Shown: in pieces, positions 12,111 to 22,620 of the stretch
Numbering within the stretch: position 1 is the first letter of the stretch
How the letters are laid out: each line of letters begins with the position of its first letter
Origin: Arabidopsis thaliana
Taxonomy: Eukaryota > Streptophyta > Magnoliopsida > Brassicales > Brassicaceae
Length of the DNA stretch: 64,000 nucleotides
NCBI RefSeq assembly: GCF_000001735.4
Contig: NC_003074.8
Location: forward strand, 12,834,101-12,898,100
Direction: 5' to 3'
The notes under the pieces: generated by a model
What the model was told of the DNA's origin: nothing
Databases searched by the model: none
Seen by the model: only the letters and a program-made list of their open reading frames with translations
Made by a program: the position numbers and the translations under genes

Positions 12111-12123
12111 GCTGGGGGCAAAC
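12111..12123 (+). promoter_or_regulatory. Polypurine tract of the Tat element
   Basis: GCTGGGGGCAAAC immediately before the TG that opens the 3' LTR; the position and purine bias fit a plus-strand primer site. Confidence 0.7.
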
Positions 12124-12996
12124 TGTTGGGGTCGGATTTGGTCTCGTAGGAACCGAGCCAACTAAACAAACTCCGAGAACGCCTCGGAAATATCTGTCGG
12201 GTATATTTGGCTCGGAAGTCGTTCCAAGACGCGTACTCCGGGCTGATGACAAGTACCTCGGAAATCGCATCAAGGAATCATCCCGAGCCAGATTAGAAAA
12301 CACCTCGGAGACCCTACAGGAAATCTTCCGACCCGAATTTAGCAGCGCCTCGGGTACTTCAGGATACCACCCCGAGGCGAATCTCGTAAACGCTTCGGGT
12401 AAACGGTCTAACTCGCACGAAACGAGCCGTTCGACTACAAACCGACAAGAGGTACCTGGCTCGGAAGAAAATTCACACTTAAGGCCAAAACATCTCAATC
12501 CTAAAGGAAAGATATAGACCCGACGCATGGTCAAAATACCATATCCGAAAGATCTGGAAATGATATTTGAAAATCATTTCAGGATATTAACAACAAAGAG
12601 AAAATCCCGCGAAAATCTCCAGAGGATAAAGATTTATCACTGCCACCTCAAAGATAACAACAAATCTCCCAAGAATATTGCCAGGGGCGGCTCAAAGCCT
12701 TATATAAATCACCTCAAGGGATGAGAGAAGAGGCACGCACAAAAACGCTCTCAACTTCAGGCTATCAAAAACGCTCTGACTTTGAAGGCAAAAACACTTA
12801 TTTTCATATTCTAGAACACTTGTACGATCAAATCATTACTTTCTCATTAATACAATCAAGAACACCGTCCGCGGTAATTGAGAATTCTGTTGTTCTTTGA
12901 GAATCTCACAAAGATTCGTTCTTTGAAGAAACCCTTAAAACAATTTCTATTGTGCGAGTTTTTACTCTCACGGGTGGTGAAATTTATCTTTGCAGA
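12124..12996 (+). repeat. 3' LTR of the Tat element
   Basis: Begins TGTTGGGGTCGG right after the polypurine tract. Rich in CTCGG-type motifs in its first half, then a TATA box (TATATAAATC at 12701-12710) about 580 bases in, consistent with a U3 promoter. The end is set at a CA near 12996, but without a 5' LTR this cannot be confirmed and could be up to ~20 bases off. Confidence 0.65.
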
Positions 12997-13093
12997 TTCA
13001 AAGGTAACAATTATTAATTATCGTATATTTGTTATGCTATAAGGATTCAACCTGATTTTAAAATCTTAAACGGCATCGAAAGATACATGCCCT

Positions 13094-13339
13094 AATTCAT
13101 GTAGACGTGGCTCGACGATTCTCATCTATCCTCATAGAAGGACATTGCATTCTCTTATCAGAGTTTAATGTCGATATTGTACGAGGATGTTTTAGACCAG
13201 CTAGACACGTTTTTTTCATACGTTCGAATGCCCTTAGTTCAGTTACTTTAATAAGGTCCTTCTTAGAAGGTGATTGTTTCATTTTTGTCAAGTTTTGTGA
13301 TGTCAACCAAGGTCTCCTAGATCCTAATTACTGTGTGGG
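13094..13339 (+). pseudogene. RPA/DUF223-like OB-fold exon fragment
   Basis: An open exon reading VDVARRFSSILIEGHCILLS, then SEFNVDIVRGCFRPARH and GLLDPNYCV before a GTAAGT donor at 13340. This matches the second OB-fold exon of plant DUF223/RPA-like proteins (the '…FNVxxxxxxYRPxRH…' pattern). It is a different copy from the 2183-3140 gene because that gene already has this exon. No other exon is obvious nearby. It directly follows the Tat LTR. Confidence 0.5.
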
Positions 13340-14129
13340 TAAGTGATATGCTTTACCTTTGTTATAGATTATTTTTAAAATTGTTTATTAAGCCATATCA
13401 AATTCAAATTTATAAATCTGATTGGGAGGCTTGTTCGTACTATCGATTTAAGAGTGTTTGATTCGCTTTGCTTTAATCATCGTTTTTATTTCCAGATAGA
13501 AGACAAAAGGTAATTCTTTATTTTATTTACAGATTTTGATAAAATAACAATTTGTTTCTCTTTACTTTTCTGTAAAACGTAGCACCATACTAACTTGATG
13601 AATTCCTTGATGCAGTGGGTTACGTATATCATGTCAATTGTCAAACTTCTGTATTAATAGATTTATAAACCCTGTGCAAATTGTGTTAATGATGTTAAAA
13701 TCATCATAATCAGATTTTCTAAATTGGAGTTCTTTGAAGGTACATAAAATATTATCACATATTATTGGATTTTAACAATTCATCCGCTACTGTAACGATT
13801 CTAAAATTTTGTATTTATAGGAAAAATCCATGTTAAGCAACTGAACAGTGTACGCAGTTCTTATCCAATCATGATTGTCGCGAGGTTTATAACATGAGGA
13901 TATTCTTTGCTGGGCAATAAAAAGTGCGATTTTTTTTGGGTTATTACAAATTATAAAAATATTTTATTCTAATGATGGTATTTGTTTTCTAATGATGGTT
14001 TGAGTTTTAAAATTTAATTATCCGTTTTGAATCTAAACATTATATCACACATGCCTTTGATACCGGTCAATACGTCTAACTATAGGTGTTGTTATATTCA
14101 TATAAAATATAGTTCTTGAATGACTCTAA
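13340..14129. other. AT-rich stretch, no gene seen
   Basis: About 790 bases of AT-rich DNA between the RPA-like exon and the first copy of the 2-kb tandem repeat. No frame, terminal repeat or RNA gene is convincing. Confidence 0.5.
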
Positions 14130-15639
14130 CTTATTAATGCTTCTACACCTATGTTTGGAGTTCAAGTCCCATAAAACAAAGCAGTTTCTTTTATATTAAT
14201 GCTTCAAACCTTATCGGAGGTTCAGAGTGCGCATGAAGAGCATGTCCTTCACATGAATGTCGTACATGCATGACCTTCTGTTGAAGATCCGAGTGTGTCA
14301 AGGAGAGCTGTGCCGTGAAACCATTGTTCGGAGAAGTTGTTCATCATAATTGCATATGTTACAAGTAGTTAAATATCATCATAATATGATTAGATTAAAT
14401 ATCACAAGTAATAATGTAATAACATGACAAAAAAAAGAATGCAGACAATAAGCTTTTGAAATGCATAAATATAATATTTCAATACTAAAGCAGAGTAATT
14501 CAAGAGACCATTTTAACAATAAATAATACTTCAAAAATACAAAATCATTCCAATAAAAACAGAGCATTAGAGTACTTTAATTTTGACAAAATAAAACATG
14601 AAAAATTTAATAAACAATGAAGCTTTAAATGCTATATTTGTATTTTAAAGTATTTACATTCTTAAAAACGATGTTACTAATCAATAAAGCTTCGACTTTT
14701 AAAAATGTCATTAAATGCCTAACTATTCACTGACTTCATGATTAAATGGTTAACTTATGACGAGTATGCTATTTAAACGTCTACAATTTAAAAGTTGACT
14801 TTTTCTATTTTTTTCATTTTTATATATACTAGGTTAAAACTCGTGTTGTATCGTAGGTTATTAATAAAATAAATTATTTTATTTTTAGACACCATAAAAT
14901 AAAATATGAATAAAATTAATGTTTTCCAAAATTATAAAATTAATGTCATATCATCTAATAATTAATAGTTAATTGAGATGGTAAGGATAAAATTTGAATT
15001 TTATTTTTGTTGTCAGATGTAAGTTTGAAAATAATAACATTTAATATTTTGGATATTAAATTGCAAAGTTTTATAACTTCGTATTTTTTTCTTCCAAACA
15101 AAATAATTGGATATTAAACTTCCAAATAAAAATTATTTGAGGTTTTGTTTTGGGTTTTTTCTCTTAATTAATATGAACCTACATTATATTGTTATGAAAG
15201 CATCTAATAGCTCTTTCCAACGAGTATATTAGGAACACATTTTGTTTTTTTAGGAACATAAATTCAACGTTAACCATAAAAATAATACAATGACAAAACT
15301 AATCCAATGATCTATCAGCTGGCACATCGGTATTATAATTATCACAAGTTTCTACATTTCTTTACTATACTTTTACCATTACAAATTTTCAAATAAAGGA
15401 ATCTGAATATAATAAAATGTTTAGCATTCATCTGCCTAATAAGTTTTTTTATATTTTTCTTCTTTACATGTAAATCAATTTACGTTGTAATATATATGTT
15501 CATTAATCATAATCATATCAGCAGTGTATAATTAAGCATACACTAGGTAATTATATTCAGTTTTAATTTTCGTACTTCATCCGTTTAAAAAATGTTTTAG
15601 ATAAAGTTCAAAAATTAAAATATTAGAGACCATTTCTCA
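14130..15639. repeat. 2.05-kb tandem repeat, copy A, left part
   Basis: First copy of a head-to-tail repeat whose other copies start at 30461 and 32516. Shared landmarks are TTGGAGTTCAAGTCCC near the start, ATATGATTAGATTAAATATC, TATATATACTAGGTTAAAAC, and TTTTAGATAAAGT near the right end. The copy stops at 15639, the end of a 15-bp target duplication, and resumes at 29958 after the LINE. No protein is encoded. Confidence 0.9.
15625..15639. repeat. Left target-site duplication of the LINE
   Basis: AGAGACCATTTCTCA, repeated exactly at 29943-29957 after the LINE poly-A tail. Copies B and C of the tandem repeat carry related single versions at the matching place, which confirms the unoccupied site. 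Confidence 0.9.
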
Positions 15640-16120
15640 GTGGTCATGATGCTTCTCAGCCTTCTACCGATCTAAAAATTCGCTCCCTGGCACGTTTCCC
15701 ATTGTTGGATATTAGAAGGATGTCTCCTGCTATTAACGAGATCTATTAACCAGTTATTACCGTTCCCCCCACTGGTTTTAGCAATCTCCAACGGTCATTA
15801 ACCAAGTATGGTGTCCTCCGACATGGTTTTGAGGTGCTCCGGTGATGTTTCCTCCCTGCTCCTTGCTTGCTCTTACCCCTTGCTGTCCTTCCATGCTCCC
15901 ATTTAGAGTTTTCTATCATCCAGGTAGTCTTCTCTTTCACTGAAACCTATAACTGTTCGCGAAAACCCTGTCTAAACCTGTTAACCGTATTAACCCTGTT
16001 AAGCCTTGATAATTTTCACCAAGAACATTTATTGAGCTGGTTAGTGCTGTCTGGCTTCCACTTACCCCACCGTATTAAAGTCGCGTTCTGTAGCCATTGA
16101 AGAACGTATCCCACTGAGCT

Positions 16121-17803
16121 GGACACTTTCGAGCTAATAAAAGAAAACGCTCTCACTCTCATTGGCCGGCTTACAAACCCATCCGTCCAAAGATTATGGT
16201 CTCTTTTTCCTATTCTCTCTAACAGATGGAATCTCAGGGGAAAAGCTATTGGATCTGACCTAGGGAAAGGCTGTTTTCAGTTTAAGTTTGATTATCAGGA
16301 GGATATGTAGAAAGTGGTAGATAATAGACCTTAGCACTATGATCAGTGGATGGTGATCCTCCAGAAATGGGAACCAGTTATCTCGCCAACCTTTCCCTCT
16401 TTGATCCCCTTCTGGATCGAGCTCCAAGGTCTCCCCAAACATTACTAGCAACCTGAGATGTTAAAGACTATTGGGGAAGAGCTAGGTGATATTATGGATA
16501 TGGAAATAACCTCATCTTCAGCTAAAATCAAAGTTATGATTAATGGTCTTCAACCTGTAACTAAAGAAACTTTGGTGGATTTCCATGATGGGAGTGAAGC
16601 TCCTGTTTCACTGAAATATAAAAATCTCAAGAATCATTGCCATCACTGCCTTTGCCTCTCTCATGAGACGAAGAATTGCCCGGGGGTGCTAGCAGTACCA
16701 GGAAAGCCTACCCATCAGAATTCTCCAACAATCTCTCAGGACTCAAAAGGAAGCTCTATAAATTATTATACCCCCAAAGATAACTTCCTAGCACCACGGA
16801 GTTCCCACCATGAAACTTCAAACTCCAAGGAAGTTACTAACAACCGGAAAAGAAATTTTGAGCACTTAAATGATAGAAATTCATATAGGGGGGAGGCTAG
16901 AACCCGTCACCTCTCTGATTCAAGATCATCTGCAGGCAGATCTTTCGGTCATTAGGAGAGATCTCAGCACAGACCTTCTAACTCCTTGAGATCACTTTTC
17001 CAACCTGAGAAAGAAGTTAGTAGAAGTCACCAAGTTTGGAGAGAAAAATCCCCTAATCTTTCAGTGCAAGCTCAAGGAATCTCTGAATCTTCTAGACAGA
17101 GAAGACCCCCCCTTGAGAGAAACCTTGACAATCCTAACCCTCAGACTCCTCCTCCACCTCCTCCAAGTCAACCTATTAACTAGCTTCAGGTGCCCTCAGA
17201 TGTCATCCTTGACACATCTATTATTCCATCAAAAGAACAGGTTCTAGGGGAACTGAGAGAGGTCACAGTTCAGTATATCACCTGCGCAGACCCCACAGAG
17301 AGTGCAGCTAGAAAGCAAAGAGTCCTGCAAGGGGAAGCAAAGAACCTTATGAATAATACTGCAGACCAAATCATCGAAGCTGCAGCTGCTACTACACCTA
17401 TCCAGGTTCCTTTGGATCAAAACCTGTTGCTACCTGAGATTGTCACAAACTCATCTGCAGGGATCTCTGCTTTACCTGGGAAAGGAGTGGCAAACCAAGT
17501 TAAAAGAGGAAGAGGCAGACCACCCCTTTCTAAACCACCGGCTAAAATCAGGCTAAATTATTGGAAGTTAAAAGTCAAAAGAGGAATTTAATACGAGGCT
17601 CACCAGAGAAAACTCCTGATACCCAAGCAGGACCGAGTAAAACAAAAGGCATTCCAAGAGAGTCTTCTTCTAAAGCTTCAGTGCCCTCAACGAAGAATGG
17701 AGGCCAAAAACCTGGTAAAGGGAACTCCCTAAGAGTAAACCTAATTCCTGCAGTCAAGAAGACAAAGATGGATTTTCAGAATCCATCAACTCCTCTTCCT
17801 TAA
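16121..17803 (+). pseudogene. LINE ORF1 (DUF4283 plus CCHC zinc knuckle)
   Basis: RNA-binding partner protein of the LINE. The N-terminal DUF4283-like part reads LTLIGRLTNPSVQRLWSLFP, then KGCFQFKFDYQEDM. It is broken by three in-frame stops between about 16300 and 16450. After the ATG at 16458 the frame is open to 16955 and contains a textbook CX2CX4HX4C knuckle, CHHCLCLSHETKNC (residues 61-74 counted from that ATG, bases 16638-16679). Downstream frames (16986-17183, 17190-17591, 17561-17803) give the basic, proline-rich tail in pieces. The 5' region 15640-16120 is leader plus decayed N-terminus. Confidence 0.8.
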
Positions 17804-17805
17804 GG

Positions 17806-19494
17806 ATTGTGAGTTGGAATTGTTGTGGGTTGGGGAACCCCATGACAATTCAGAGACTTAAGGAGATTCGCAAAATGATTTTTCCGGATCTTCTCTTCCT
17901 AATGGAAACAATGAATCCTTCAGAGGTAGTCCTACAAAAGCTTAACTGGATGGGTTATACCTCACATTTGCTAGTTCCCCCGCATTCTCCAGGCAGTGGA
18001 GGCTTGGCTCTTTTCTGGAAAGCTCATCTAGTGGTGGAAGTTATTAGCTCTTGTAAAAACTTTATCGATACAAAAATCATTGCAAAAGGCAGAAGCATGC
18101 AAGCTTCTTTTCCACATTTTTATATGGTGAACCTGACCATCAAAAACGCCTAGAGTTATGGAACCATTTGAAAAATTATGTGAACGATAGAGAAGAACCG
18201 TGGCTTATCTCTGGAGATTTTAATGAAATAATCAACAACTAAGAGAAAACTGGAGGTCCACAAAGAGCTGAAGGCTCCTTCACAGATTTACGCTCTTTCA
18301 TGTCGTCTTGTGATCTATTTGACCTTAAACATACAAGTAACTTCCTATCTTGGAGAGGTAAAAGACATACCCATCTTGTTAGGTGCAGATTGGACAGAGC
18401 GATGGCTAATAGTGAATGGGCAATTGCCTACCCATCTGGTAGGAGTGAATATCTTCGCTTTGAAGGTTTTGATCATCGTCCCATTGTTATCTCCTTTGAC
18501 CCTATTAAGAAAAAGAGGAACAACATCTTCAGATATCATAGGCGCTTACGAGATAATGAAGAAGTTAAACACCTGGTCCTAGAGGCCTGGAACTCCGACT
18601 TGTCTGATTCAGTTGATGGCAGACTTAGTAAATGCAGAAGAGCTATCTCTACCTGGAGCAAAGTTCAACATATCAATAGACAAGCTGAAATAGATGACCT
18701 CAGACAAAAGCTGGAAACAATGCTTTGCCTTGACACTGATAACCATGAGGAGATCCATACTTTGAACCAGAAGCTCCTGCTGGCTTACAAAAGAGAAGAG
18801 GAGTTTTGGAAACAGAGAAGCCGTCAACTGTGGCTTACACTTGGAGATAAGAACTCTGGCTTCTTCCATGCGGCTACAAAAAACAGACAAGCTTGCTTCT
18901 CTATTCACCCGGATAAGGCCCCGGGTCCTGACGGCTTCTCAGCTAGCTTCTTCCAATCTAACTGGAATTCTCTCTGTGGAAAAATTATCTCTGATATTCA
19001 GGCTTTCTTCATCACTGGATCACTGCCAACAAAAATAAATCATACTCATGTGAGATTGATCCCCAAGATAACAACTCCATAGAGGGTCTCTGATTATAGA
19101 CCTATAGATTTATGTTCTGTCTATTACACGATTATCTCTAAGCTATTGGCAAAGAGACTGCAACCTTGCCTAAAAGAATGCATTTCTGAAAACCAATATG
19201 TCTTTATCCCAAAAAGAGCTATTTCAGATAATGTTATGATTATTCATGAAGCCTTACATTACGTGAAATCTTCTGGACCTCAAAAGAGATGTTTGATGGC
19301 TGTAAAAACCGATATGAGCAAGGCATATGATAGGCTGGAGTGGGACTTTATCAAGGCAGTATTTGTAAGATTAGGATTCAGCCAACAGTGGGTCCATTGG
19401 ATTATGCAATGTGTCAGTACTGTCTCCTTCTCCTTCCTCCTAAATGGGCAAGCGAAAGGCCTGGTTAAACCTGAAAGAGGAATCAGACAGGGAG
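17806..19494 (+). pseudogene. LINE ORF2, 5' part: endonuclease and start of reverse transcriptase
   Basis: Apurinic-type endonuclease that nicks the target, then RT. Endonuclease motifs visible: SWNCCGLGNP, FLMETM, LISGDFNEI and FEGFDHRPIVIS. A frameshift near 18130 and a stop near 18241 interrupt it. A segment normally between the endonuclease linker and RT is missing: FFHAATKNRQA runs straight into HPDKAPGPDGFSASFFQ. RT then continues with a stop near 19081 to KTDMSKAYDRLEWDFI and ends at GIRQG, where the Tekay-like element is inserted at 19494. Confidence 0.85.
19490..19494. repeat. Left target-site duplication of the Tekay-like element
   Basis: GGGAG, repeated at 27763-27767. Joining the flanks restores the LINE RT motif order GIRQG then DPLSPYIF. 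Confidence 0.95.
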
Positions 19495-20649
19495 TGTAAC
19501 GCCCGTAAACCGGAAAATCGGTTAGGGTTTGTTTTTAAATCAACCGGTCTAATTGGTTGGGTTAATTGGAAACCCTAGAGTGTGCCTATAAAAGAAGGAA
19601 ACTCGAAATTAGGGCTTTAGTTAGCCACTTTTTGTTTTATAAAGGAGAAAAAGAGCGAAAAAGAGAAGGAGCATAATCGTTAGGGTTTGGGAGAAACCAG
19701 TTTCGTCATATCAAATCGTGGTAAAAGGTAACGAAATATGGTATAGTTATTCCCAAGTCGTTTATCGTTATTCTCCAGTTTACAGAACTGGATTTGGATT
19801 AAAAATGGTTGAGTTATTCGCAGTTTTGTGAGACACGTTTTCTCAGACGCGAATTAGGACCAGCGGAGATTGAAATAGAGATCGTGGTATCGTCTGTTTT
19901 CCGATCGGGACGCTATTGTTTGGGAAGCTTCGTGACGTCTAGGGCTAGCGTTTCACCAGAGCGATTTAATAGTTAACGGTTAGTTTGTATTTTAGGGTTT
20001 CGTATTTGAGGTTGTCTGTTTCTGTTTTTCATGTCCAGTTTGCTTCAAGGTTGCTTTTGGTTGTGACTTGTTGTAGGACGGTTCTGGACTGTTTCAGACG
20101 CAAGGAGAGTCTCTCCTGGGTTTAGTTATTGTTAGGATCAATTTGTTAAGGTGAGTGCGTGACCATGAGCTTATCTGAGCGATTGAGTTATATGATTTGT
20201 TTTATGTGATGATATGTAGGTGTGGTGAATGTGTGTTTGGGTGAATTGTTCAAGGACTGGTTTGTTTATGTTGTATTTTTTATTATACCCTTTTATTTGC
20301 TTGTGTGTATAGCTCATAGATGGGAGGATCGCCTCACTAAGTATTTGTGATAATACTTACGCATCTCATTGTGTTGTTGATGCAGGTAAAGATAAAGTGT
20401 GATCGTGGAATCATGGCAAGGAAGAGAGGATGATTTAGGAACTCGTTTGTTTTATTTTTGTGTTTTTGGTTATTGGAACCCGGTTAGGATTGTTAGTTAT
20501 TCTTGGTTTTGTTGGTCGAATTATTTATTTATTCATAAAATAGTATTTTTGACTTGCGATTTAATTGTTATTTTATTGGTTGGTTTAATTAGATATTTAT
20601 GGGAATATTTAATTATATTAAAAAAAAAAAAATGGGTCTGGTTATTTCA
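19495..20649 (+). repeat. 5' LTR of the Tekay-like element
   Basis: Starts TGTAACGCCCGT, ends TTATTTCA. A TATA box (CTATAAAAG) lies at 19586-19594. Compared with the 3' LTR, most differences fall in the first half; the stretch from about 19990 to 20480 is nearly identical. Confidence 0.95.
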
Positions 20650-20652
20650 ATT

Positions 20653-20664
20653 TGGTATCAGAGC
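20653..20664 (+). promoter_or_regulatory. Primer-binding site, initiator tRNA-Met
   Basis: TGGTATCAGAGC, the standard complement of the 3' end of plant initiator tRNA-Met, three bases after the 5' LTR. Confidence 0.9.
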
Positions 20665-20881
20665 GATTACAGTTCTAGGATGTGTAGAAAAATTAATTGA
20701 TGAATTATTTTCCTGATGATTGAAGTGGGATGAGCTAGGGTGTTAGCATACTGAGGATTGATTATGGAGTGTTTAGTCAATTGTTTGTTGTTGGAGTCCT
20801 AGCATCATCTTCTCCAAGCCTTAAATGAGATTCCACGGTAAGTTGTTTGTGATATATTCGTTGTTCTAGTTTCTTAGGCTT

Positions 20882-22263
20882 TTGTTCTTGAGTAGCGCAG
20901 TGGTTAGAGGAGCTGGAGTTCGTGGTCGTGGTCGCGGTAGAGGACAAGTCCTCGAGGGTACCGGCGAGAGTGATGGCCACAGTGCCACAGTTGAGCATAG
21001 TGTGGGTTCCCAGCCTGAGTTTGTGGAGCCCGGGGTTGGGGACGGTCTTGGTGCCGATATAGCTGGTGCAACCGGAGTGGGGGCTGGTGGAGCTGGTTTC
21101 GGTGCCGGTGTGCATGCCGTTGGTACTGAGGGCCCAAGAGTGATGGGTGCCGCACCGGAGGAGCCCAGGTTCCAGAGGTTGGTTTGGCGGGCCTACCGAG
21201 GCAGTTGTTGGAGCGGTTACCAGGTGTGGTACCAGTGCAGCCTCCAGTTGCGCCACGAGTGGCGGAGGTGCAGCAGAGGGATGCGGTTGCTGAGGAGGTT
21301 CCATCTTACTTGAGGATGATGGAGCAGTTGCAGAGGATTGGCACCGGGTATTTTTCTGGTGGTACTAGTCCTGAGGAGGCCGACAGTTGGAGGTCGCGGG
21401 TTGAGCGGACTTTTGGTTCGAGAAGATGCCGGGCGGAGTATCGGGTGGATCTGGCAGTGCATTTTCTAGAGGGGGATGCACATTTGTGGTGGCGGAGTGT
21501 GACTGCCAGGAGGAGGCAGGCAGATATGTCTTGGGCAGATTTCGTGGCTGAGTTTAATGTCAAGTACTTTCCGTAGGAGGCGCTCGATCGTATGGAGGCG
21601 CGTTTTCTTGAGCTGACACAGGGTGAGCGGTTGGTTCGGGAGTATGACCGGGAGTTTAACCGACTTTTGGTGTATGCGGGTCGGAGCATGGAGGATGGCC
21701 AGACCCAGATGAGAAGGTTCTTGAGGGGACTTCGACCGGATTTGAGGGTGCGGTGTAGAGTGTCGCAGTACGCCACGAAGGCGGCACTGGTGGAGACGGT
21801 TGCTGAGGTAGAGGAGGACCTTCAGAGGCAGGTGGTGGCAGTGAGTCCAGCGGTACAACCGAAGAAGACTCAGCAGCAGGTGGCACCTAGCAAGGGCGGC
21901 AAGCCTGCGAAGGGGCAGAAGAGGAAGTGGGATCATCCTTCTAGATCTGGACAGGGTGGTCGTGCAGGATGTTTTTCTTGTGGGAGCCTTGACCACAAGG
22001 TAGCGGATTGCACGCAGCGAGATGAGACGAGGGAGTGCTACCACTGCAGGGAGAGGGGACATATCAAGTCAAATTGTCCTAAGCTGCAGCGGATGACAGT
22101 GGCAGTAGTACAGCAGGTGGTGCAGCACGGAGCGCGGGTGCAGCAGGGAGTGCATCAGTTAGCACATATTGCAGCGGCAGCGCAGGGTTACACTACGCGT
22201 GAGATAGGCGGTACCAGCAACAGAGCGATTACTGGTATGATTTCTGAGACTCAGACTTTGTGA
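20882..22263 (+). pseudogene. Tekay-like gag
   Basis: Capsid/nucleocapsid protein. A glycine- and arginine-rich leader (GVRGRGRGRGQ) lies in one frame from about 20882; an indel near 21170-21185 moves to the frame that carries the core (MMEQLQRIGTGYFSGG, WADFVAEFNVKYFP). TAG at 21574-21576 replaces the expected CAG (Q) in YFP-Q-EALDRM. The frame continues with LELTQGERLVREYDREFNRL and two CCHC knuckles: CFSCGSLDHKVADC and CYHCRERGHIKSNC. It ends at a TGA at 22261. Confidence 0.88.
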
Positions 22264-22302
22264 ATTATTTTTGTTATTTTGGATATCATTGTTTTGTGAT
22301 GA

Positions 22303-22620
22303 ATGTTAGGGTTTTTAGCACATGAGGTTTGTGTAGGGACCTTATTAGTGGGCGGTGTAGAGACCCATGTGTTGTTTGACTCTGGAGCATCGCATTGCTT
22401 CATTACCCCGGAGAGTGCCTCGCGCGACAACATCCGTGGGGATCCTGCCGAGCAGTTTGGAGCCGTCAAGGTTGCTGGAGGGCAGTTTCTAGCGGTTCTA
22501 GGGAGAGCGAAGAGTGTGGATATTCAGATTGTAGGGGAGTCAATGCCAGCAGATTTGATTATCAGCCTTGTAGAGTTGTATGATGTTATTCTGGGAATGG
22601 ATTGGTTGGGTCCTTACTGA
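22303..22620 (+). pseudogene. Tekay-like aspartic protease
   Basis: Polyprotein-processing protease with the active-site triplet intact: VETHVLFDSGASHCFITPE. The frame opens after a short AT-rich stretch (22261-22302) that interrupts the usual gag-pol continuity. It ends at a TGA at 22618-22620 after MDWLGPY, where a CGA (R) would be expected; downstream codons ([12 protein letters not shown]) continue in the same frame. Confidence 0.85.

Larger units (their letters stand above)
4036..12996 (+). mobile_element. Ty3/Gypsy retrotransposon, Tat lineage, 5'-truncated
   Basis: Order gag, protease, RT, RNase H, second plant-type RNase H, integrase, antisense gene, polypurine tract, 3' LTR. The second RNase H and an antisense extra ORF between integrase and the 3' LTR are hallmarks of the Tat lineage. 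The element begins inside gag; I found no copy of the 3' LTR start (TGTTGGGGTCGG) upstream, so the 5' LTR, primer site and gag N-terminus are missing. Internal deletions are clear between protease and RT, inside RT (after CRFGVRSG) and inside integrase (after GQAEAAN). The 3' LTR start at 12124 is firm; its end near 12996 is a guess because no second LTR is available. No target duplication can be checked. Confidence 0.9.

Noticed and set aside
12070..12534. A 154-codon minus-strand ORF at the start of the Tat 3' LTR
   Set aside because: It lies across the polypurine tract and LTR, has no domain I recognise, and is explained by the C/G-rich LTR lacking stops.
14155..14180. SINE or tRNA gene suggested by the GTTCAAGTCC phrase in each 2-kb repeat
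   Set aside because: No convincing A box at the right distance, no cloverleaf and no flanking duplication; kept only as a remark.
14379..14567. 62-codon minus-strand ORF in tandem-repeat copy A
   Set aside because: The frame is not preserved in copies B and C.
20777..22062. Several long minus-strand ORFs opposite the Tekay-like gag
   Set aside because: They mirror a G-rich coding strand (proline- and histidine-rich translations) and have no domain; they are shadows of gag.
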